The notes under the pieces: generated by a model | What the model was told of the DNA's origin: nothing | The model's input: the letters and a program-made list of their open reading frames with translations, nothing else | The model's database searches: none | Source of the DNA: CALNYZ01 sp942490945 | GTDB lineage: Bacteria; Pseudomonadota; Gammaproteobacteria; UBA6429; Thiohalophilaceae | Assembly (NCBI GenBank): GCA_942490945.1 | Contig: CALNYZ010000017.1 | Location: forward strand, 186,001 to 250,000 | Direction of reading: 5' to 3' | DNA: 64,000 nt | Made by a program: the position numbers and the translations under genes | Part shown: positions 58,082-64,000 of the stretch, in pieces | Layout of the letters: each line of letters starts with the position of its first letter | Position numbering within the stretch: position 1 is the first letter of the stretch

Positions 58082-59056
58082 TTATAAGTAACGTTGTTTT
58101 AATTCTGACATGGCCAGTTCCCAGTGCTCAGCCATACCATCCAGAGGCGACAGATCCAGTGGTTTTTTTCTACTGACTGTGCGTGCTAACTGGAATTGAT
58201 ATACCTTGGCCGTTTCTGAAATTGCTTTTATGTGTTGAGTGATTTCCTGCAACCCGGATTCACCTTGTTGATTTAACCAGCCAAGATAATTGGCAGCAAG
58301 TTCATAACACGCACCAAATTGCCTTAGTGTTGCAAAAGAATACTGGTGAAACGCTTCGAGACTTTGTTGGGTGAGCCACGCCAGATCAGTTTCAAACTGT
58401 GGTCTGAATTTTACAAAAGGATTGTGCTCAGGCAACAGGGTTAATTGGTGGCGCAACAGCTCAACAGATTTGGCCAGTAAATTAGATGAGCCCAGTTTCT
58501 CTTGCCGGCGTATTTTAACAAACTCAACATACGGCGATAACATCGCAGGGTTTGATTCATCACGCAAGCGAAATACGTCTTTAAAATCGTCGCCATCCAG
58601 GTGGTAATATCCCTGCCCATGGAAATAACCCATGTGATTGTTTGCTGCATCAAATTCGGTAATCGCCACGGTCGATTTAACATGCGCGATTTTATAGGCG
58701 GAACCGGCGGTATCCGGCAGGAAATAGGAATCCAGCTCGACCAGCACGGGTCGTCCTGATTTGACCTGCTCGTCGATGTGAGTGACAAGCGGTTTCCATA
58801 TCGCCAGTTCCTGAACATCCAGACCATACAGATCATATAAATCAGCCAGTGGAAACTTGAAGAAGGTCCATTGATCACCTTCAAAGTCTATCGCCAGGGT
58901 AAAAGGCAAGGCGGCTAGTGGTTCATAGCCCAGGGCATGCAACAACTCAATCCATATATCAACGTAGCAATTTGTTTCCGCCCAATCGCGTTCCCGGGTA
59001 TGAATAATGTGTGCTTGGTAGGTGGCCGGATTGAGCTGGATGATTTGGTGCATCAT
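58082..59056 (-). CDS. DUF1839-family protein
   Basis: The 324-residue protein from the ATG at 59056 (MMHQIIQL) overlaps the stop of the aa:CP ligase gene (ATGATG with the TGA), so it is translationally coupled. I recognise it as DUF1839 from the pattern TNCYVDIWIELLHALGYEP and GDQWTFFKFPLADLYDLYG. The family has no proven activity. My recollection is that it occurs beside such ligases, so it may be a transferase that uses the aminoacyl carrier protein. A longer frame starts at 59089. Confidence 0.78.
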   Translation of the reverse strand: MMHQIIQLNPATYQAHIIHTRERDWAETNCYVDIWIELLHALGYEPLAALPFTLAIDFEGDQWTFFKFPLADLYDLYGLDVQELAIWKPLVTHIDEQVKSGRPVLVELDSYFLPDTAGSAYKIAHVKSTVAITEFDAANNHMGYFHGQGYYHLDGDDFKDVFRLRDESNPAMLSPYVEFVKIRRQEKLGSSNLLAKSVELLRHQLTLLPEHNPFVKFRPQFETDLAWLTQQSLEAFHQYSFATLRQFGACYELAANYLGWLNQQGESGLQEITQHIKAISETAKVYQFQLARTVSRKKPLDLSPLDGMAEHWELAMSELKQRYL

Positions 59057-59982
59057 ATTGCAAGTATGTTTTTTACTTCGGCGGGCCATTTGTTCGGATC
59101 AAAACCATGCTTTTTAAGTAAAGCCAGGGTGATTCGTTCCAGACCAAACCCGACACAGGCAGTATGTGCTACCGCACCGTCAAAAGATTTAATATCAAAA
59201 TTATGACCGAAATGATCCACGTGATAATTACAGGATGTGACTGCAGTCAATTTATCTGCCGTTGCGACAGGCACAACCAGTTCATATTTTAATTCCTGTT
59301 CTTTCTGGGTTGCCGCCATGACACGACCTCCGCGACCGAAAAATGGATCATTGGCAACCACCGCTTGCACATCCAGCCCGACTGAATGCAACATTTCTTC
59401 TCCGCGTTGCAGCCAGTAATTGCGATGAGACAATGCCTGTTCAGGCGTACCGAGGCGTACATATTCGCGTTGTCGAAATATTTGCATGCGCGCCGGATCA
59501 TTTGATGGCTCATGCCGAAATACAAAGGCACGTAAATCTACCAGTCTTCCCTGTTCAGGCAGGGTTGTACCGGATGCAGTTGGATACAACGGATAACAGG
59601 CCGCAGGTACCATCATGACATCGGTCGGTAAAAGATCACGTGTCCAGTCCTCACCTGCCTGTTGTTTATGAACCAGATTAATATGATCTTTTTCCTTTCC
59701 GGTAAATGAATGAACCGAACCCATCAAGTCCGGAAACGTTTCGATATGGTCGGTATGAAGATAGGTATCACGATTGATTATTGGCGGAAAGCGCATGACT
59801 TCCGGTTTAAGGTGTTCACCCATGGTCGTAACATAATCTTCGAACGCTTCAATTATGCCTTCAAAGACACCACTTAATCCGTAAACACCTTGCACACCCG
59901 ACGCAACCAGCAACCCGGCATCCAGCAATTCCTGCTGATACTTTTTGTATGCTTCATCCAGAATTTCAGGTGAGACGCACAT
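59053..59982 (-). CDS. Amino acid:[carrier protein] ligase, class II aaRS-like
   Basis: The 309-residue protein is related to the catalytic core of seryl-tRNA synthetase but lacks the tRNA-binding arm. Motif 2 is FRHEPSN (from 155) and motif 3 GFGLERITL (278-286). Three residues match the zinc ligands of Bradyrhizobium bll0957: Cys129 (PAACYP), Glu173 (RQREYV) and Cys276 (AHTACVGFG). Characterised members load Gly or Ala on the phosphopantetheine of a carrier protein, not on tRNA. An acyl carrier protein gene lies 1.2 kb upstream on the same strand. Substrate choice is not determined. Confidence 0.9.
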   Translation of the reverse strand: MCVSPEILDEAYKKYQQELLDAGLLVASGVQGVYGLSGVFEGIIEAFEDYVTTMGEHLKPEVMRFPPIINRDTYLHTDHIETFPDLMGSVHSFTGKEKDHINLVHKQQAGEDWTRDLLPTDVMMVPAACYPLYPTASGTTLPEQGRLVDLRAFVFRHEPSNDPARMQIFRQREYVRLGTPEQALSHRNYWLQRGEEMLHSVGLDVQAVVANDPFFGRGGRVMAATQKEQELKYELVVPVATADKLTAVTSCNYHVDHFGHNFDIKSFDGAVAHTACVGFGLERITLALLKKHGFDPNKWPAEVKNILAI

Positions 59983-59985
59983 AAT

Positions 59986-61155
59986 CTAGGGTTCCTCTTT
60001 GTGCATGAGTAACAGCGTTGAGTTATGCCACAAAATCCGATCATTATTGACCATCAAAGCTGCACCATAAGCATCACGTATATGTCGACTCAGACTCATG
60101 CTGGAATCGTTTCGGTAACTGGATATTCCACATATCAACATCGCACGTCCGACAATATCCACTATCATCTGAGAGCTTGTCATCTTAAGGTTGTTAATGC
60201 GTATGGAAAAACCAAAATTGGTAAACGCATTGGCATTACCGTTAAGCAGTAATCGCTGGTACTCATCAATTGCTGCAGTAATATTGTTTCTCATCATCTG
60301 CAAACTACTGTCCACCTCGCCCAAACGAATGGCGGCAATGGGCGGTGAGTCGAGATTCTTTTTAACCTGATTCTTCACAAACTTACGCGCCTTGTTCACG
60401 GCATCAGCGGCAATACCACTCCATAAACTTGACCACACAATATGTGCGAAGGGATGCATGGTCTGACTCAATATATCCGCAAAGGGCACAGGTAAAATCT
60501 GATCTGTCTGGCCTGAACCTGTCATGATAAATCCCGAACTGCATGTACCACGGAAGCCCAGGGTATCCCAACCGGAAATTGGATCCAGTGAATATTGATC
60601 TTTACTGATTAAAACTTGTACCTGGTCGCTTTTTGCCGCATCGGGATTTCGCCGCGCAGTGACGACCAAATCATCAGCCGCCTCAGCATAAGAAATTACC
60701 GGTGCCTGCTTGGTCAGATCAAATTTATCGCCAGCTGATTGCACACTACAAATACTCGAACGCAAATCACCACCAACACCAACCTCGGTAGTCGCCGAAG
60801 CAAGCAAGCGTTGTTCTGTCACAAGACTTTGTAAATAATTCTTGAAGTATTCAGACTCGCCATAATGATGAACAATACAGGCGACCTGTATTTTGTGCAT
60901 GGCGTAAATCATTGCTGTAGAACCACAGTAATGACCGAGCACTTCGCATATTGTTGCGATTTGCTTTACACCAAGCCCCATACCACCCAGGTTTTCTGGT
61001 ACATAGGCACCCAATAATTTTAATTGTTTCAATGCATCGATACTTTCCCTGGGAAAGCGCGCCTTTTCATCAACATCACGCGCATTGGGAGCAATAATTT
61101 CCTGACTAACCTGGTGGAGTTTTTTGATTAATTCTTTAAATTGTTCTGCTTGCAT
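59986..61155 (-). CDS. Acyl-CoA-dehydrogenase-like flavoprotein
   Basis: The 389-residue ACAD fold has an N-terminal helical part (LKLLGAYVPENLGGMGLGVKQ), FAD-contact beta-domain segments and a C-terminal RHIRDAYGAALMVNNDRI. The usual C-terminal YEGT motif with the catalytic Glu is absent, as in acyl-CoA dehydrogenase type-2 and carrier-protein-acting members. Its place between the ACP and ligase genes suggests that it oxidises an aminoacyl group on the ACP. The start at 61155 follows the ACP stop by 40 bases. Confidence 0.82.
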   Translation of the reverse strand: MQAEQFKELIKKLHQVSQEIIAPNARDVDEKARFPRESIDALKQLKLLGAYVPENLGGMGLGVKQIATICEVLGHYCGSTAMIYAMHKIQVACIVHHYGESEYFKNYLQSLVTEQRLLASATTEVGVGGDLRSSICSVQSAGDKFDLTKQAPVISYAEAADDLVVTARRNPDAAKSDQVQVLISKDQYSLDPISGWDTLGFRGTCSSGFIMTGSGQTDQILPVPFADILSQTMHPFAHIVWSSLWSGIAADAVNKARKFVKNQVKKNLDSPPIAAIRLGEVDSSLQMMRNNITAAIDEYQRLLLNGNANAFTNFGFSIRINNLKMTSSQMIVDIVGRAMLICGISSYRNDSSMSLSRHIRDAYGAALMVNNDRILWHNSTLLLMHKEEP

Positions 61156-61195
61156 ATATGCTTGCTCATCATATTAGTAAAAGGTTTACGCCAGA

Positions 61196-61435
61196 TTAAT
61201 CTTGCAATTCCGCAACGGCATCGACAATCGATTCTATACTGCCAAATGTTTTTCGACTTAGCATGCTATCAGGAAATTCAATATCAAATTCATCTTCCAG
61301 TGCCAACATCAGGCCAACTGTAGCCAGGGATGTCAGGCCAGCATTATATAAATCGCTATCATTCTGAAGATTGTCCACTGAAGTTGCTAATCGGCCATGT
61401 TGTGCAAGAATCTCCCTGACTTTATCTACACTCAT
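61196..61435 (-). CDS. Acyl carrier protein
   Basis: The 79-residue carrier protein has Ser36 in AGLTSLATV as the 4'-phosphopantetheine site, and the usual acidic helix with EDEFDIEFPD after it. AGGAG precedes the ATG. It is the first gene of a unit that continues with the ACAD, ligase and DUF1839 genes, so it is the probable acceptor of the amino acid loaded by the ligase. Confidence 0.92.
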   Translation of the reverse strand: MSVDKVREILAQHGRLATSVDNLQNDSDLYNAGLTSLATVGLMLALEDEFDIEFPDSMLSRKTFGSIESIVDAVAELQD

Positions 61436-61491
61436 TTTTACAACTTCTCCTTTTGAAATACATCTGATAATGCCAACATTGATTGGGCAGT

Positions 61492-61497
61492 ATTATA
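61492..61497 (-). promoter_or_regulatory. Putative -10 element upstream of the ACP gene
   Basis: TATAAT reads on the minus strand at 61497-61492, 57 bases before the ACP start, in the 118-base AT-rich gap after the sulfotransferase gene. The -35 match is weak (TAGTAA with 16 bases). Confidence 0.35.
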
Positions 61498-61553
61498 AAT
61501 CAATGGTATCTAATTACTATGATAATTACTTTAATTATAACCAGTCTAAATAC

Positions 61554-62381
61554 TCAGTTACTATAACGACCGGGAAACAGTATTTTTAATAACGCCGTTG
61601 GCATCAGACGCTTGAAAAACTTTCGTAGTCCATCAGGGATATGATCGGCTATATTATTCAACAAGGCAGATACACGACCACGAATGCCACTATTATTCAA
61701 TTTCGGTTGGTAACCCAGTTCTTCAGCAGAAATCGGCAAGCCGAAAAAATCTTTCATGCGCTGCGCAGTAATTTCCGGTTCATTTGCATAGCTGGCATAA
61801 TCAATAACAATATGGGGAATCTTGAAATACTTGATAGTTTGTTCGACAAAGTTCATATGCCCGGTTATTCGCATATAAACATCCTGTTTGTCTTCTGTTG
61901 TGTGACGTCGCCACTTTAATCGTCTGAAACTTTGCAGAATTTCATCAGCATCACGTTTCAATAACAGGACAACCGTATTGGAGTGATCCATTAATGGCCA
62001 CCAATAAGCCAGCGTGTAACAAAGTCTTGGATCTTTCCATACCCACGGAGAGTGTTCGTTATATCTTGCTACTAATTGTCGATCAGACTGCAAATGCGGC
62101 AAATTAAAAATCGTGTTCGCCTGTGTATCAGTAATAGGTTTGTACAACCAGGTATTATCAAACTCAAACCCTGCAGCTTTAAAAATAGCCGCATTGCTTT
62201 TAGTCAAGGGTTCCGCCTCGAAATAACCCGACGGGTTATACTCATCACCTTTACGTAATTCTTTTCCTTCATCCTCAGCTACAAAAAAACCTTGCCGCAC
62301 AAATATCGCGGTTGTCATGCTCGTGCCGGATCGCGGCATACCGACCACGAGTACGTTTTTAATTTTTTTCATCAGGATCAA
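61554..62381 (-). CDS. Sulfotransferase-family protein
   Basis: The 275-residue protein has the 5'-phosphosulfate-binding loop GMPRSGTSMTT near residues 14-24 and the 3'-phosphate strand near LLLKRDADEIL. It should transfer sulfate from PAPS to a hydroxyl or amine, in the cytoplasm. An alternative start is Met4 (62372). It lies 21 bases after the methyltransferase gene and is separated from the ACP gene by a 118-base gap. Confidence 0.8.
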   Translation of the reverse strand: MILMKKIKNVLVVGMPRSGTSMTTAIFVRQGFFVAEDEGKELRKGDEYNPSGYFEAEPLTKSNAAIFKAAGFEFDNTWLYKPITDTQANTIFNLPHLQSDRQLVARYNEHSPWVWKDPRLCYTLAYWWPLMDHSNTVVLLLKRDADEILQSFRRLKWRRHTTEDKQDVYMRITGHMNFVEQTIKYFKIPHIVIDYASYANEPEITAQRMKDFFGLPISAEELGYQPKLNNSGIRGRVSALLNNIADHIPDGLRKFFKRLMPTALLKILFPGRYSN

Positions 62382-62402
62382 TAATAACTGGCGTGATGTT
62401 TA

Positions 62403-63182
62403 TTACTTTTCATACATATGAATAAATCGATCCGTGTTATGCATGATGCCTTTGGCCCAGATATCTTTGTCGTAATCGTCTTTCGGATTTCGCAGTACAT
62501 CAAGGGAAGAGATAAATTTAAATCCGCCTGATTCCAGATCTTTTTTGGTCCATTCTTCGTCAATACGATGCAGTTTGGCTGTGGTTGATATACCTGAACC
62601 GGGCTTTGCAGCATGATCAATAATTACCAGTTTCCCGCCAGGTTTTAATGCTTTGAGCATTTGTGCAAGAAACTCCTCGCGTTTGGCCGTAATAACCGGG
62701 TCTTCACGTGGCACATAAATATCATGGTAGCTCAAACCAATGAAAATCATGTCAACTTGCGCGGGTAACTTCATATCCGCGAACTCACTATCAATGCGCA
62801 CGGTGTTTTTCAACCGGTTCGCCTGTAAACGCTTGTCGAGTTGATCTTTTGAAAAGCGCAAAAATAACGAATTATTTTGAATATAAACCTTGCCCTGTTC
62901 TCCAACGATATAATCAAACAATTCCGTGTAATAGCCGCCTCCACCTAACAGATCGATAACTTTCAAGCCCGGTTTGATTCCGGAAAATTTCAGTACTTCA
63001 AGGGGATTACGATAGCTGTCCTGTTTACGATCATCTCTGAATCGGTTTGGCTGATAGAGCGATTGCTCCTGAACGGTCATTTGTGCAAAGTTTTCGGGCA
63101 GATCACCATTACATCCGGTGATAAAGAGTGCAATTGAAACGAGTGTTGTATATAAGTGTTTTACAATATTCCGCATTGCCAT
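62403..63182 (-). CDS. Exported lipoprotein-like methyltransferase (COG4798 type)
   Basis: The 259-residue protein has an N-terminal hydrophobic segment ending in a lipobox FITGC (Cys24). A class I methyltransferase core follows, with VIDLLGGGGYYTE as motif I and LKPGGKLVIIDHAA. A SAM enzyme outside the cytoplasm is unusual because SAM is cytoplasmic. The pattern is recurrent in this family, and its activity is unknown. It lies between the amt terminator and the sulfotransferase gene. Confidence 0.8.
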   Translation of the reverse strand: MAMRNIVKHLYTTLVSIALFITGCNGDLPENFAQMTVQEQSLYQPNRFRDDRKQDSYRNPLEVLKFSGIKPGLKVIDLLGGGGYYTELFDYIVGEQGKVYIQNNSLFLRFSKDQLDKRLQANRLKNTVRIDSEFADMKLPAQVDMIFIGLSYHDIYVPREDPVITAKREEFLAQMLKALKPGGKLVIIDHAAKPGSGISTTAKLHRIDEEWTKKDLESGGFKFISSLDVLRNPKDDYDKDIWAKGIMHNTDRFIHMYEK

Positions 63183-63230
63183 GATTCCCCGATAGAATTA
63201 AATAAAACAACGTGTTGCCGGATTATTCTA

Positions 63231-63265
63231 CAAAAAAAAACGGTACCTGCATAATCAGGTACCGT
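63231..63265 (-). terminator. Strong rho-independent terminator after the ammonium transporter gene
   Basis: A perfect 10-bp stem, ACGGTACCTG (63240-63249) with CAGGTACCGT (63256-63265), has a 6-base loop. On the minus strand the stem is followed by a run of T (63239-63231). It ends the amt transcript before the methyltransferase gene. Confidence 0.9.
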
Positions 63266-63295
63266 CTGATTCGGTACAGCCCTAATCATTTTGTA

Positions 63296-64000
63296 CTAAA
63301 GATTGTAGCCGGTCTCATCATGCAGAACATGATCCAGACCTTCTGTTTCTTCTTCAGGCAGAACTCGTACACCAATGGTGACATCAATCAATTTCAGGAT
63401 TATCCAGGTAAATGCCCCACTCCAGATGATGGTTACAATCACACCAAGCGCCTGCACACCGAGTTGCCCCGTCATGGTTTGATCCGCTGGCGGATTACCG
63501 CCAAGATTGAAAGCCAAAACGCCGACGAACAAGGTTCCCAATATGCCGCCGACCCCGTGGACCGGAAAGACATCGAGTGAATCGTCGATCTTCAATACGC
63601 GCTTAATATATTGTGTAGAGAAATAACAAACTATACCTGCGCTTAAACCAATCACCAGGGCACCAAGCGGACCGACATGACCTGAAGCCGGGGTAATCGT
63701 ACCCAGGCCTGCGACCATACCTGTCACAATACCTAACACGCTAGGCTTTCTGTATCGTACCCATTCCATGGTCATCCAGGCGAGTGAACCAGCTGCTGCA
63801 CTGATATGCGTCACCAACATCGCCATGCCAGCATCAGTGCCTGCCGCAACCGCACTGCCCGCGTTGAACCCGAACCAGCCTACCCAAAGCATGCCAGCCC
63901 CAGCTACCGTCATGGTGAGGTTGTGAGGCAACATCGCAGTTGTGGGGAAACCCTTACGATTACCGATATACATAGCCGCTACCAGCGCGGCTACACCGGC
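63296..64000 (-). CDS. amtB: Ammonium transporter, partial (5' end outside the window)
   Basis: Visible is the C-terminal portion of about 234 residues, open to the window edge. Segments such as GWFGFNAGSA, VTHISAAAGSLAWM, ASGHVGPLGALVIGL and VHGVGGILGTLFVG carry the twin-His and pore residues of the Amt/Rh family. The C-terminal tail EETEGLDHVLHDETGYNL is the usual regulatory end that contacts GlnK. A strong terminator follows at 63231-63265. Confidence 0.95.
   Translation of the reverse strand, partial: AGVAALVAAMYIGNRKGFPTTAMLPHNLTMTVAGAGMLWVGWFGFNAGSAVAAGTDAGMAMLVTHISAAAGSLAWMTMEWVRYRKPSVLGIVTGMVAGLGTITPASGHVGPLGALVIGLSAGIVCYFSTQYIKRVLKIDDSLDVFPVHGVGGILGTLFVGVLAFNLGGNPPADQTMTGQLGVQALGVIVTIIWSGAFTWIILKLIDVTIGVRVLPEEETEGLDHVLHDETGYNL

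Noticed and set aside
1..64000. CRISPR arrays, tRNA or rRNA genes, insertion sequences, prophage
   Set aside because: No regularly spaced repeats, transposase or integrase frames, or cloverleaf sequences seen; gaps between genes are all under about 230 bases.

Overview
The window is chromosomal DNA of a gammaproteobacterium, base composition roughly balanced (somewhat AT-leaning by eye). The evidence is gene order: degS/algW, hisCDG, murA, ibaG, mlaBCDEF, then kdsD, kdsC, lptCAB, rpoN, hpf, ptsN and rapZ, and separately miaB, phoH, ybeY, corC, lnt, leuS, lptE, holA, nadD, rsfS and rlmH. These are blocks typical of Gammaproteobacteria, the first arranged much as in Pseudomonas. HPr kinase (hprK) and short-form HisG suggest a lineage outside the enterics, perhaps a Chromatiales-like or other environmental group. 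I cannot name the genus.

Layout. 1-4.1 kb: bc1 complex genes (petB partial, petA), a NIF3 protein and a DegS-type protease. 4.3-8.5 kb: an accessory patch with a PP2C phosphatase/protein kinase pair, a small HExxH protein, two rhodanese proteins and an AlkA-like glycosylase. 8.7-16.4 kb (minus): one long operon mlaFEDCB-ibaG-murA-hisGDC. 16.5-17.5 kb: a DUF72 protein and a tiny zinc-ribbon protein. 17.7-29.5 kb (plus): mlaA, a Ca/Na exchanger, kdsD-kdsC-lptC-lptA-lptB-rpoN-hpf-ptsN-hprK-rapZ-EIIA(Man)-HPr-EI. This last part is a regulatory PTS with no sugar permease. 29.6-31.5 kb: mgtE and darP. 31.5-51.0 kb (minus): nitrilase, yhdP, rng, maf, rlmH, rsfS, nadD, proA, holA, lptE, leuS, lnt, corC, ybeY, phoH, miaB. 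leuS carries a one-base frameshift in an A6 run near its 5' end.

51.2-63.2 kb is the accessory region of most interest. It holds an acyl carrier protein, an acyl-CoA-dehydrogenase-like flavoprotein, a class-II aminoacyl-tRNA-synthetase-like amino acid:carrier-protein ligase, a DUF1839 protein, a GH2 beta-mannosidase-like enzyme, a double alpha/beta-hydrolase, two GNAT acyltransferases, two methyltransferases and a sulfotransferase. I read this as a non-ribosomal pathway that loads an amino acid on a carrier protein, oxidises it and transfers it to a glycan or lipid. The product is unknown. The window ends inside an ammonium transporter gene.

Envelope lipid transport is a recurrent theme: mlaA, mlaBCDEF, lptABC, lptE, yhdP and lnt all lie in the window. 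No tRNA, rRNA, CRISPR array, insertion sequence or prophage was seen. No gene-free stretch exceeds about 230 bases.
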